Made by a program: the position numbers and the translations under genes. A DNA stretch of 64,000 nucleotides, taken from positions 40,751,797 to 40,815,796 of the forward strand of contig NC_087071.1 in the NCBI RefSeq assembly GCF_963678635.1, in the 5' to 3' direction. This document shows positions 28,673 to 39,028 of the stretch, in pieces. Numbering within the stretch: the first letter of the stretch is position 1; each line of letters opens with the position of its first letter. The DNA is from Symsagittifera roscoffensis. Its lineage: Eukaryota > Xenacoelomorpha > Acoela > Convolutidae. Under the pieces are notes generated by a model that saw nothing but the letters and a program-made list of their open reading frames with translations, had not been told where the DNA came from and searched no databases.

Positions 28673-31034
28673 AGAAACTCCAGATGATGATGAAATCTTT
28701 CCTTTTATAGTAGACGCAGATACTGATAGAGGACAACTTATATTTTGTCAAAATTTACTCGTAAATTTATTTGAACCCGGAATCAGTCCATGTAAAACAG
28801 AGTTCCCCGATGTAAAAATTAAAAGACAAATCATAGATCACTATCTAAAAGATATATGCAACATAACACAACAGTATGGAATCTACTCCATAGAATTCAC
28901 CTCACCAAACCATAATAATAGAAAATATACAATTCAAACAGACGATCTTGATTTAGAATTTTCAAAAGTTTTTTCAGAATATATAAAAAGCATCCAATAT
29001 CATAACTCACAAAGAGCAAACTCCATATTCACCAATGAAGTTTTCGCAATAATATATAGTTATATTTCGATATTAGAAAACGAAATCCCAATAACAAATG
29101 TCTCACCAAAAGAAACATCTAAACATTTAAGAGTACGACATGAAATCACACTACTCTCTAGTTATTTAAACATCATTAAAGAAAATTTCACGAAAGACGA
29201 CGTTTCACAACATACAAAACACGATCTACAAAAAATTTTGGCATGGTTCATAATAGATTATTTCACACACAATATTGATTTAATTGCACAAGCAAGAAAA
29301 AATTTTAGACCCCAAAATTCGAACGATGATACCGCTATCACAGAACAATCAGATTATGTTTGGGACCCCGAATGGTCTCATCCCGCATTTATAAGCTTTC
29401 CACAATCAATCTCAAGTCAAGCAATAGGTACAATATCTTACATAAGAGATTATGTAAGAGTAATACCATTAACAATTGATGCAACACCATTAAACTATAA
29501 TACATTTTTACCCGATACACAAAATAATAGTTTAAACTCTACAGTTATACACAATGAAAACCTCAATGGAACTAGGAATCTTACTCAACAAGATATCCAG
29601 ACACCATCACACTTCATAAATGAAGAAATTGTACACACAACAACTACACAACAAAGTATTTCACCAATACGCCCAAATTTAACAACACCAAGAAATACAA
29701 ATCCTTCACAAACACAGGTAACCTTACAATCAACCGTTAAACCTTCGGTTACCCCTAAATATTCACATATGGATTACCAAACATACAGACCCATGACAAT
29801 ACCACCAAAAACACGCAAAACATTCACTAGAAACAACTTTGCAGACCATAATTATAATTATACACATCCATCAAAAACATATAATCAACCACAAAGAAAT
29901 TTTAACCAATATACAAGATCTCGAAATTGGGATAACCCAATGGCCCAACCTAATTCAACAAATTTCCAAACAAATCCTCCACGGGATCACAGTGAAAATT
30001 ACCCATTTTTTCAACAAAATAAAAATAAAAAACAGACATCTTATCAAATGGATTATTTATCCTCAGATGATGATTTCTTACAACCAGATATATTTGCACA
30101 AAATACTCAAGAATATCGTAGACAAGGAATACAGAGAACACGTACAAATCATAGAAATTTTTCTCCACAACCAATAGATGCACAAAATCAACAACCAATT
30201 CAACAACAAAATCCAATTAATACACAATCTTTTCAACCAATTCAACAACAAAATCCAATGACTGCACACTCGTATCAACCATCACAAATGCAAAATGAAA
30301 TACCACTCCCATATTATCTCCAACAACATGAGATAACAAGAAACCAACTTTCAAATTTTTCTCAAATGCCAAATGCAGCAGAATCATTACAAATGACAAT
30401 GAATCCATACCTTATGGGTGGATCATCAATAACATCAAACAAACCTTTAATGGTTTTCACAGGAACAGACCCTGAATACTCTGTAGAAGATTATTTAAAT
30501 GCAGTAACAGCAAACCTGATTTTAAATATTGGACCTGAACCAATTAATACGCCACTACATCAAAATTGGATACATCGACGCACAGCGTTAATACAAACAA
30601 CCTTAGATGGCGCAGCCCAAAAATGGTTTTCAGTACTACCTCTAGAAATAAAATCAAACTGGAAAAGATTTACACAAGAATTTTCAAAAATGTTTGACTC
30701 CGAAAGAAACAAACAACAACAAAGAGTTTTATGTAATGAAATTCGCAGATTACCAAACGAAACCATCAAGCAAATAGCAGTACGAATCGAAACACTAGTT
30801 CGAAAAGCATATTCATTAAATACACATGACTATAAAAACACAAAGATGACAGAAATCTTAATGATGACCTTAACACCACAATTAAGGAAAATAGCAATAA
30901 AAAAGAGAGCATCACATCCTTCTTCAATTCGAGAACCCGATTTAGATTTTCGAAAACTAGTAGACAAATTAGAACAAGCAGAAATCACGATGAAACTAGA
31001 AGAAACGGAAAATCTTGAAATTACAATACGTTAA
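28647..31034 (+). CDS. gag: Gag of the 18.9-kb element
   Basis: 795 residues. The N-terminal third (to about 230) is a compact-looking region with no match I recognise. The middle (about 270-560) is low-complexity, rich in Gln, Asn, Thr and Pro (for example PIQQQNP repeats). The C-terminal part (about 600-790) has the retrotransposon Gag capsid pattern: DYLNAV, TLDGAAQKWFSVLP, FTQEFSKMFDS, and RRLPNETIKQIAVRIETLVRKAY. There is no zinc knuckle in this frame; it is encoded at the start of the overlapping pol frame. Forms the particle that packages element RNA. Confidence 0.88.
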   Translation: MSSTHTPGEETPDDDEIFPFIVDADTDRGQLIFCQNLLVNLFEPGISPCKTEFPDVKIKRQIIDHYLKDICNITQQYGIYSIEFTSPNHNNRKYTIQTDDLDLEFSKVFSEYIKSIQYHNSQRANSIFTNEVFAIIYSYISILENEIPITNVSPKETSKHLRVRHEITLLSSYLNIIKENFTKDDVSQHTKHDLQKILAWFIIDYFTHNIDLIAQARKNFRPQNSNDDTAITEQSDYVWDPEWSHPAFISFPQSISSQAIGTISYIRDYVRVIPLTIDATPLNYNTFLPDTQNNSLNSTVIHNENLNGTRNLTQQDIQTPSHFINEEIVHTTTTQQSISPIRPNLTTPRNTNPSQTQVTLQSTVKPSVTPKYSHMDYQTYRPMTIPPKTRKTFTRNNFADHNYNYTHPSKTYNQPQRNFNQYTRSRNWDNPMAQPNSTNFQTNPPRDHSENYPFFQQNKNKKQTSYQMDYLSSDDDFLQPDIFAQNTQEYRRQGIQRTRTNHRNFSPQPIDAQNQQPIQQQNPINTQSFQPIQQQNPMTAHSYQPSQMQNEIPLPYYLQQHEITRNQLSNFSQMPNAAESLQMTMNPYLMGGSSITSNKPLMVFTGTDPEYSVEDYLNAVTANLILNIGPEPINTPLHQNWIHRRTALIQTTLDGAAQKWFSVLPLEIKSNWKRFTQEFSKMFDSERNKQQQRVLCNEIRRLPNETIKQIAVRIETLVRKAYSLNTHDYKNTKMTEILMMTLTPQLRKIAIKKRASHPSSIREPDLDFRKLVDKLEQAEITMKLEETENLEITIR

Positions 31035-34000
31035 CAGAATTGAAACGACTCCCACTAATATTAATAATATACAGGAATCAGAGACAGACCTCGTTGAAAA
31101 AATCACTGAAATACTCAATATCTACGAAAAGAACCCAAACTTTAAAGGCAAACCATCTTTCAAAAAATGGTGTAATTATTGCCGACGATACGGACATAGT
31201 ATTTCCGAATGTAGACAAAAACAGCAAGATAATCAAAATAAACCTCAAAAATATAAAGAACCAAATAAATCATTCTATCAATACATGAAAAAAGATCAAA
31301 ATCTACCGAACAAAACAGTCCACAGCAACAACAGTTCAGGAAAACCACTCCCGAACAATACAAATTATACAAGAAATCAATCACCATATAACTCAAGTTA
31401 TAGAGGAAGATCACCAGAACGAAGAAACACGTATAATTCATCACAAAATCACTACAATACACCAAATAGTCGAAATAACTACTCCAGATCAAATTCAAAC
31501 ACACAACGATTTGTTTCTAGATCTAATTCCCAATCAAGAAATAACTACTATCCAAACAACCAATCACGAAATTCATCATACAATAGGAATAGAAACTACT
31601 CCTATAATCGAAATAGAAGTTATTCAAACAACCGAAACCAGAATTACCCGAACAATCGATCAAGGAATAACTCATATAATAGATCGAACTATAACAGACC
31701 AAACAATAATTACCAAAACAGATCGCGAAATAATTCACAAAATCGACACCCAAGTTATAATAATCGTTATAGAAATTATTCCCAATCACCACACCGGAAT
31801 AATAATCACTATAATAATTCTAATAATCGCCACAGAAGCAGTACACCTAAACATCAAAGACATATTAATCAAGTACAATCAAATCCAGAAACAACATCAG
31901 ACCCTCCAGGTATTGATGACACAGTAACTGATACGTTACAACTCAATCAAATAAACTGTACATCATCAGATTCAGAAAGTGATACTGAAAACACTCTTTC
32001 TATCAATATGATAAAAGTCGAAAATGACTATGAATCTGTCATATATGAACAACCCTTTTCATCACACATATATGAAAATCAATCAGAATTTCTTCAAAAT
32101 TATTACACTACACCCATAAATTCCACACCAACGACGCAAGAAACAAACGAGATTAACACTACAGATCAAACCAATAAAAATACCAAAACAAAATGCTTGA
32201 ATACAAACCACATTTATCAAAATATACAAAAAGAACAACCCAAAGAAAAAATTTGGACAATACCATTTCTCTTAGAAAGCCCAAGAAATAAAGAATTTCA
32301 ACCACCAGACCTTGAAATAGATTTTTTAATTGATTCAGGAGCAGAATCAAACATAATAAACATCCCCACATGGAATGAAATAAAAACTTTACACCCAAAG
32401 TTAATACCTCTTGAAACCTCCAGTAAGTTAGCAACAGCACAAGGATCAACATTGATAAACTACGGAAAAATCCAATTATTTCTCCTCCCCACAAGAACAA
32501 TGGAGCAAAGCAAAATTTTAAATAAGCCATTTAAACAAATATTCCATATCACTGACATTAAATATAATATCATTGGAATACCATTTATTTCGAAGTATAT
32601 ACCAACAATTAACATACTAAATAGTAAAATATTAATCAAAGATAAATATACAAAAACAAAAGAAACATCCTTAACATTTTTTCAAAGATTAAATAAACAA
32701 CCACCATTCTTTTCAAAATTCTACCCGATATTTAACAAACAAAGAAAACACCTAAAACCACTATCAGGAAATATCTATAATTTTTCAATCAAACAAGTTC
32801 ACCAATATGATAAAGAACAAAACAAACAAAAATTTTATATGTCAGAATTTGAATTCAAACCTATTCATAAATTTTTCAAAATCACAATCTCATCCATAAA
32901 ATATTTGAAAAATTCGAATTCCGATATCATTTCCTTACATGTCTATAACAACACACCTTACCAAGTAACATTACCTTTAGGACTTTTAGGATATTGCGAA
33001 ACCAACGCTACAATATCACCAATACACGAAAAAGCCTATCGCGTAAATAATATACTCCAATTACTAGATATTTGCCAATCTACAATTCTTAATGAAGAAT
33101 TATCTATAAATAATATAATAAGTAACGAAAACAGAAATACGGATTATTTCACAAAAACTCCATATTTCAAACCTACATTCAACATAAGTAACTACACAGA
33201 GGACCAACAGAAATTTTTAACAATGTTTAATTTCCAACATTCACAAATAACACAAGACGAATTCGAAAAGTTAGCCAAACAGCTAATTAAATATTCATCA
33301 GTCTATGCAACATCAAAATTCGATGTTGGCAAAATCAGTTCATCACTACATCTCCCGTTAAAACCAGACGCAGTTTTCAAAAAACAGAGAGCAAGTAAAG
33401 TACCAATTCACTTACATGATAAAGTGAACAGATTACTCGATATTTTAGAACAATACAACATTATATCACCAGTAAACAAAGAAGAACAACCAAAAGGCAA
33501 CACATTCATCAACCCTGTTATCATTCTAGCTAAAGGAGAATCATTAAAAATCGTTCTCGACGCTAGATACCTCAATTCACTCATAGATGAATCAAAATGT
33601 AATTGGCCCATTGAACCAATACAAGTTATTTTAACAAAAATAAACGGCAAATACTTTACAACCGCCGATATGAATAGTGCATACAATCAAATGCCACTAG
33701 ATGAACAATCACGACGTTTAACACAATTTGTTATAGGAAACCAACAATATGAATTCAACCGCTTATTCTATGGAATATCCATAGGACCAGCAGCATTTTC
33801 AGCTTTTATGAGCAAAATTTTTAGACCACTAATACTCAAGAAAAACGCAATCACCTATTTAGACGATGTTTTTATGCAATCACAAACAAAAGACGAGATG
33901 TTCAATGTTTTAGAAAAATATCACCAAATCCTTCAGAACGAAAATCTGAAGGCCGCCCCCGATAAATCACACTTCTTTTTGACAAAAGTTAAATTCTTAG

Positions 34001-36870
34001 GACATAATATAGAAAGAAAAACAATCACTCCATTGAAATCACGCATTGACGCTATTCAAAAACTTCAACCACCAACAAATAAAAAGAAAATCCAAGAATT
34101 TCTTGGAATGTTAAACTTTTTAAGTAAATATGTTTATAAAATGCAATTATATCTACGACCATTTTATAACATCCTTAGACAACAAAATAATTTTGAATGG
34201 AACACAGAACATCAAACACGATTTGAAGAAATAAAGAAACTTTTAACTGAACAAATTTCAAACACAATTCCAGACTCAAATCAACCATTTTATGCAATGT
34301 GCGATGCTTCGAACTTTGGCATCGGTGCAGCACTATTACAATCACATAATGGTACAAATAAGATGAACCTCATATCAGCAAATTCTCGATTATTCACTCA
34401 AGCAGAGCTACGACTCTCCACTCTAATGAGAGAATGTACAGCCATAATATATACACTGACAGAATATGAATTTCTGATACTTGGATCAAAACACCCCACA
34501 GTTTTATTCACAGACCATAAACCAATCATCTTTCTCTTTACACAAAAATCTAACCCAAACCACCGAGTTTACAGATTTCAACTAATTCTAATGAAATTTC
34601 CAAACTTACATATAGTTTGGACTGCAGGAAAAAATCTTGCATTACCAGACACCTTAAGTCGAAATACACCACCTGAATTACTTACACGAAAAACAACAGT
34701 TGAAATACCCAAAAACATAAAATTCTACCTTGCAGAAAACGAAACATCACCCCGATTGGAATGCAAATATGCAGTAAAAACTGATATTGAACAATCACAA
34801 ATAAATAATTTACAACATTTCCCACTTTATTTAGATTGTCAAAATAATCATTATGAAGTTGATCTACTTGGAACATCAACTTTCAAACCAATCCCATATT
34901 CTCAATGGATAAAAAATAACACCCAACAAAAACGAACAAAACAACACCCGCCTAAAAAAGACCATTTTCCACTAATTGAAAAAGAAGATTTAACTGATAA
35001 AATAAATTTATCAGGACCACAAACAAATGATTCAAAATACACAATAAATCAAGTTTTTGACCTTCACGACCCACTTGATACAATACCCTTATCTAAATTA
35101 GAAATCGAAAACATTTTTCTCCCCCCAACAGAAATAATTACAATTTCAACACTGAAACAATATCAAAACCTTGACCCAGTAATTCGACAACTGAAATCAT
35201 GGCACAAATATAAAACTAAACCTATCAAAGCAGATTCAACCATTCTAGGAAACAAAACACTCCTCCGATACTTTCGCAAATTTAACAACACAACAATTAA
35301 CGAAAATACAGACCTTTTAGAGTATAACCTGAATGAATCTACAGTTCCATGTCTCCCTTTAAGTATGATTCTTATAGCTTTTAATATTTCACATACACAA
35401 AATATTAAAGGACACTCTGGATCAGAAAAAACATATTCAAATTTTATACAAAATTTTTACTTCCCAAATGCACCAATTTGGATAAAAGTACTATGCAATG
35501 ATTGTATAGTATGTCAACTAAATAAACCTTACCCAAATCAAAAACAAATAGCACAAAAACAAGATTTTAAAGGACAAAGTTTGTACTTTAACCATCGTAT
35601 CTCATTTGATACTAAGGGACCAATTTCACCCTCATCAGAAGGAAACTCCTACATTATGGTAATTGTTGACGCATTTACACATTATGTAGCACTTAACCCA
35701 GTACCACATTGTAACGCTTATTACGCTTACACAACACTCTATGAACACTGGATAGCAAAATTCGGACTACCAGAAATTTTAGTTACAGACAACGGTACAG
35801 AATTCATAAATAATGAAATTATCACACTATGTCATTTATATAACATTAAACACAAACCACGTACATCTCATGCACCTTGGACAAACGGCTTAGTCGAAGG
35901 TATGAACCGTTCATTACAAGAATATCTTAGATGTATCATCAACGGAAATGATACAAAATATACCGAATGGTCAGCAGATGTAAAATTATTTCCCTTAGCG
36001 TATAATTCACAAATAACGACAACTTTAGGAATGTCACCATACGAAATGGTTTTTAACCAAAAGCCACGCAAACCAATAATGTTTACAGCAAATTCTCATA
36101 AAAACGCACAAGGTTATTGTCAACCAAATAAAGACTCAATTTGTTATAACCTACCTTTACATACACATGATGAAGATCATTTTCATCACCCACAAATTCT
36201 TAAATTAGCCTCCGGTACATACACCGAATGGATTCTAAATAGAGATAAAAAACACAATGAAATTTATCAAAAAATAACAAAAAAGTTATTACAAAGACAA
36301 AACATCAATGAACAAATCAATTCACGTTTTACACCAGCCTCCGAATTAAAAATTGGAACATTTGTTTTAATACCTAATTTTAATACTCAAAAAGGAATTT
36401 CTAAAAAATTACAACCCCTTCGAAAAGGACCATACCAAATAATTGCAAAACCCACTGATGTCACATATAAAATTACCGACTCAAACACAAAAGAAATCGT
36501 TCAACATCGAAACAACCTATTACCTTATTACCCAAAAGAATACGCACTCCGCGAATTAACTCAATTATATTCTTTCACAGGATTAAAAATCATTCAAAAT
36601 GAACCACATCTGAAAAACACAGAACAAAATGATAACCCCACCGAAAATCAAAACACAAAACCAACCGCCACCAAAAACAATACACAAAACCATAAAGAAT
36701 CTCCAAAACAAAGAAAAAATAGAAAAATGACAGAACAAATAATACCCCAAGAAGAAATAGACAAATCTGAACATAGAAAAACAACAAGACTCCGAAATCA
36801 ACCACGTAAAAACTACAAAATGTTCATCCCCCAATCTAAAATATTAAAGAAAGTAGAATTTAAAAAGTAA
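31015..36870 (+). CDS. pol: Pol of the 18.9-kb element: zinc knuckle, protease, RT, RNase H, integrase
   Basis: About 1950 residues, open from 31000 in the +1 frame relative to gag. Numbered from the codon at 31015: CCHC knuckle CNYCRRYGHSISEC (53-66); a long Asn/Ser/Arg/Tyr-rich segment (about 90-280); aspartic protease LIDSGAESN (Asp440); RT with YLDD at 948-951; RNase H with CDASNFGIGAALL (Asp1097); integrase finger (His1467 to CIVC) and catalytic Asp1532, Asp1592 and Glu1628, a D-D-35-E arrangement. The tail is a charged chromo-like or basic region. The first in-frame ATG (31285) lies after the zinc knuckle, so the natural product is most likely a Gag-Pol fusion by frameshift within 31000-31031. 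All catalytic residues are present. Confidence 0.94.
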   Translation: MKLQYVNRIETTPTNINNIQESETDLVEKITEILNIYEKNPNFKGKPSFKKWCNYCRRYGHSISECRQKQQDNQNKPQKYKEPNKSFYQYMKKDQNLPNKTVHSNNSSGKPLPNNTNYTRNQSPYNSSYRGRSPERRNTYNSSQNHYNTPNSRNNYSRSNSNTQRFVSRSNSQSRNNYYPNNQSRNSSYNRNRNYSYNRNRSYSNNRNQNYPNNRSRNNSYNRSNYNRPNNNYQNRSRNNSQNRHPSYNNRYRNYSQSPHRNNNHYNNSNNRHRSSTPKHQRHINQVQSNPETTSDPPGIDDTVTDTLQLNQINCTSSDSESDTENTLSINMIKVENDYESVIYEQPFSSHIYENQSEFLQNYYTTPINSTPTTQETNEINTTDQTNKNTKTKCLNTNHIYQNIQKEQPKEKIWTIPFLLESPRNKEFQPPDLEIDFLIDSGAESNIINIPTWNEIKTLHPKLIPLETSSKLATAQGSTLINYGKIQLFLLPTRTMEQSKILNKPFKQIFHITDIKYNIIGIPFISKYIPTINILNSKILIKDKYTKTKETSLTFFQRLNKQPPFFSKFYPIFNKQRKHLKPLSGNIYNFSIKQVHQYDKEQNKQKFYMSEFEFKPIHKFFKITISSIKYLKNSNSDIISLHVYNNTPYQVTLPLGLLGYCETNATISPIHEKAYRVNNILQLLDICQSTILNEELSINNIISNENRNTDYFTKTPYFKPTFNISNYTEDQQKFLTMFNFQHSQITQDEFEKLAKQLIKYSSVYATSKFDVGKISSSLHLPLKPDAVFKKQRASKVPIHLHDKVNRLLDILEQYNIISPVNKEEQPKGNTFINPVIILAKGESLKIVLDARYLNSLIDESKCNWPIEPIQVILTKINGKYFTTADMNSAYNQMPLDEQSRRLTQFVIGNQQYEFNRLFYGISIGPAAFSAFMSKIFRPLILKKNAITYLDDVFMQSQTKDEMFNVLEKYHQILQNENLKAAPDKSHFFLTKVKFLGHNIERKTITPLKSRIDAIQKLQPPTNKKKIQEFLGMLNFLSKYVYKMQLYLRPFYNILRQQNNFEWNTEHQTRFEEIKKLLTEQISNTIPDSNQPFYAMCDASNFGIGAALLQSHNGTNKMNLISANSRLFTQAELRLSTLMRECTAIIYTLTEYEFLILGSKHPTVLFTDHKPIIFLFTQKSNPNHRVYRFQLILMKFPNLHIVWTAGKNLALPDTLSRNTPPELLTRKTTVEIPKNIKFYLAENETSPRLECKYAVKTDIEQSQINNLQHFPLYLDCQNNHYEVDLLGTSTFKPIPYSQWIKNNTQQKRTKQHPPKKDHFPLIEKEDLTDKINLSGPQTNDSKYTINQVFDLHDPLDTIPLSKLEIENIFLPPTEIITISTLKQYQNLDPVIRQLKSWHKYKTKPIKADSTILGNKTLLRYFRKFNNTTINENTDLLEYNLNESTVPCLPLSMILIAFNISHTQNIKGHSGSEKTYSNFIQNFYFPNAPIWIKVLCNDCIVCQLNKPYPNQKQIAQKQDFKGQSLYFNHRISFDTKGPISPSSEGNSYIMVIVDAFTHYVALNPVPHCNAYYAYTTLYEHWIAKFGLPEILVTDNGTEFINNEIITLCHLYNIKHKPRTSHAPWTNGLVEGMNRSLQEYLRCIINGNDTKYTEWSADVKLFPLAYNSQITTTLGMSPYEMVFNQKPRKPIMFTANSHKNAQGYCQPNKDSICYNLPLHTHDEDHFHHPQILKLASGTYTEWILNRDKKHNEIYQKITKKLLQRQNINEQINSRFTPASELKIGTFVLIPNFNTQKGISKKLQPLRKGPYQIIAKPTDVTYKITDSNTKEIVQHRNNLLPYYPKEYALRELTQLYSFTGLKIIQNEPHLKNTEQNDNPTENQNTKPTATKNNTQNHKESPKQRKNRKMTEQIIPQEEIDKSEHRKTTRLRNQPRKNYKMFIPQSKILKKVEFKK

Positions 36871-37470
36871 TTTTAAGATTTCATATTTCACAATCTTGAA
36901 ACCTCCGTAACATTTTTCATTTCAATTTTTCAAAATAACATGCTCACAAGTACGCAATAATTCTAGTTCAAAATAGACCAATAGGATTCATCCAATCCGC
37001 CACTTTCTCTAACTCAAACTAAGATCAATTAGACGAATAATCTAGAACTCCAGGCACATCTCTAACTATAACTTTACAACCTCCAGGTCAAAAATAAGCA
37101 AATCACTCCAACTTGACAGCTAAAATAAATATCACCATAATACCGTACCCCTCCCTTATCTAATAACCCAAAGATCAACAATATTTCCCCAACTCAGACC
37201 ACGAATACCCCCAAAACAAATTTGATAACTTAGCCTAAAGTAACAAAATGAAGATTTTAATTAGCCTAAAGTATAAAAATCTCACCATACCCCGGATCAT
37301 TTGACAAACAAAAATAAAGAAAAAGACGACCTCCCAGTCACCATGAAAATTGCCCCCAACAATTTTTTACAAAACTCAACCCACTTGTCAAAAAACTAAT
37401 AAATAATCCGACCACACTAGAAAATCGCCTCAAACAGCAAAAAACATTCGACCAAGAGATCATTTCTTAA
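36871..37470 (+). other. Non-coding gap between pol and small membrane ORFs
   Basis: 600 bases with stops in all frames. A repeated TTAGCCTAAAGTA-like phrase occurs at about 37229 and 37261. It could hold splice acceptors for the downstream ORFs. Confidence 0.4.
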
Positions 37471-37701
37471 ATGCTCTTCTCTCAAACAGTTGCTCAAATA
37501 CTTATAAATTTTAAACATTTTTTTTCAATACTTGAAGCCTTTATAATATTTCTTTTTGATATACTTGAATCTTTTCTAATAATCCTAATCATTTTTTGTA
37601 ACATTTTTTTAATTTTCTACACTATTCTCGAACTATTCCTCCAACTTTCCAAAACCCTTGAATATATCCACAGGTACGATTTTAACAACTTGTCTAAATG
37701 A
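37471..37701 (+). CDS. Small hydrophobic ORF 1 (76 residues)
   Basis: Almost entirely hydrophobic: Leu, Ile and Phe-rich segments cover residues about 8-60, enough for one long or two short membrane helices, ending in a short polar tail. There is no family match. It is followed without a gap by a second membrane ORF through an ATGA overlap (37698-37701), suggesting coupled translation. It may be a small channel or signal-anchor protein; function unknown. Confidence 0.45.
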   Translation: MLFSQTVAQILINFKHFFSILEAFIIFLFDILESFLIILIIFCNIFLIFYTILELFLQLSKTLEYIHRYDFNNLSK

Positions 37702-37886
37702 TACGAACAATTTTCAGTAGAACCGATATTTTTTTATTGTTTGTAATTTTCATAGCATTTTTATCATCCCTCATTTTGACCATCTGTAAATGTATAAAGA
37801 AAGCAATCCTCACATTTGCCCTAGCAACAGTCCTTCTAATTCTTTTTTTGGAAGAATATTATAATAAACACAAAATTTCTCACTAA
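37698..37886 (+). CDS. Small membrane ORF 2 (62 residues)
   Basis: A short basic N-terminus, then two hydrophobic segments (about residues 11-29 and 36-51) separated by the basic, Cys-containing turn ICKCIKKA. The tail is charged. The layout resembles a two-pass hairpin membrane protein. It starts within the stop of the preceding ORF. No family is recognised. Confidence 0.45.
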   Translation: MIRTIFSRTDIFLLFVIFIAFLSSLILTICKCIKKAILTFALATVLLILFLEEYYNKHKISH

Positions 37887-37894
37887 AGTAATAA

Positions 37895-39028
37895 TTCAAA
37901 AAACCATCAAAAATTGCTACCCAACAGTCAAAGCATCAGTCTTCACCGACATCATCCCAAGATAACCAAACACCACCTTCAACTACTCAAAATCCTCAAA
38001 CGTCTACACGAATTTCTTTTCAAGACAATCCATACACCTTTGAAGAACGACATGCTCGTTTATCAGAACCATTAGAACCAGTCCAACGACAAGCACCTTT
38101 AAGCGAACCAACATATAACCTATACCCAACACTACCACAAGAACTAAGTAGAATAAGAAATTCTAGTCAAAGCCAAAATACAGTCGAAATAAATAGACAA
38201 ATTATACATCCTCGACGAAACAGAAATCTTCAAACTCCCAGAGTTCATTTTGATATACCTCAATCCCCATCACAAAACACTCCAGAAAACCCCATTGGTA
38301 TATTACCAGAAACCCCTACGCTTCTTTCACAACGTAGCACCTCAAGCCTACCATCAGATTACTTAGGTTCAACACCAACATCTGAGCAAATACGTGAAAA
38401 TCCCTTTAACCCCCCAAACCAGGCATCACGACTACCATATTGGACTACACATTCATTTACACAAGGTGAACCAAATTTAGTCAATGACCCCATAGATATT
38501 TCTACGGATACAACAACATCCTCATCACTACCAGAAACATTATCACTACCATCAACACCATCAATAAGCCAGTTTTCACCACCACCCTTTAACTTAAACT
38601 TTCCAAATAATCTCGACGCCAGATATCGAGAACAATCATCAATAAATATTCCTTTAAGACTAGATTGGAGTACATTCACAACACCTCCACCACTATTTGG
38701 ACAACATCAAGAAAGTAACCGCCTTCATAACTGGGCACTTAATAGATTACAATATCGCCAAGATATTCACAACGATATCCGTGATCACAATATTCAAATA
38801 CTCCAACAAAACAGTTTACAATTAAAGTTTGAAATCACAGTTAAGTTAAATAATATTACCCAACATCCCTACCCATTAAATCCACCTAACATAACAGCTC
38901 AATCACTACCACCACCGTTTATAACTACTGAAGTAATATACAAATACGACAGATATACCAAAAACACAATTGGCTATATTACATTTTATAATCCATACTC
39001 AGGATTATCATACACATGTATATTCTAA
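37895..39028 (+). CDS. 377-codon ORF without an ATG, unknown
   Basis: The frame is open from just after two consecutive stops (37889-37894) to TAA at 39026-39028 and has no ATG anywhere. Its composition matches the element's other proteins: a Pro/Ser/Thr/Gln-rich N-terminal 250 residues (PQSPSQNTPENP, SLPSTPSISQFSPPP) and a more folded-looking C-terminus with LKFEITVKLNN and a tyrosine-rich end. The stop overlaps the env start codon by 13 nt. Expression would need splicing to an upstream start, a non-AUG start, or a frameshift; candidate acceptors such as CCCAACAG near 37930 are weak. The open length and codon bias argue that it is real. Confidence 0.55.
   Translation, partial: FKKPSKIATQQSKHQSSPTSSQDNQTPPSTTQNPQTSTRISFQDNPYTFEERHARLSEPLEPVQRQAPLSEPTYNLYPTLPQELSRIRNSSQSQNTVEINRQIIHPRRNRNLQTPRVHFDIPQSPSQNTPENPIGILPETPTLLSQRSTSSLPSDYLGSTPTSEQIRENPFNPPNQASRLPYWTTHSFTQGEPNLVNDPIDISTDTTTSSSLPETLSLPSTPSISQFSPPPFNLNFPNNLDARYREQSSINIPLRLDWSTFTTPPPLFGQHQESNRLHNWALNRLQYRQDIHNDIRDHNIQILQQNSLQLKFEITVKLNNITQHPYPLNPPNITAQSLPPPFITTEVIYKYDRYTKNTIGYITFYNPYSGLSYTCIF

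Noticed and set aside
29839..31927. Out-of-frame ORFs over gag and pol of the large element
   Set aside because: Repetitive Ile/Thr-rich shadows of the A-rich gag and pol frames.
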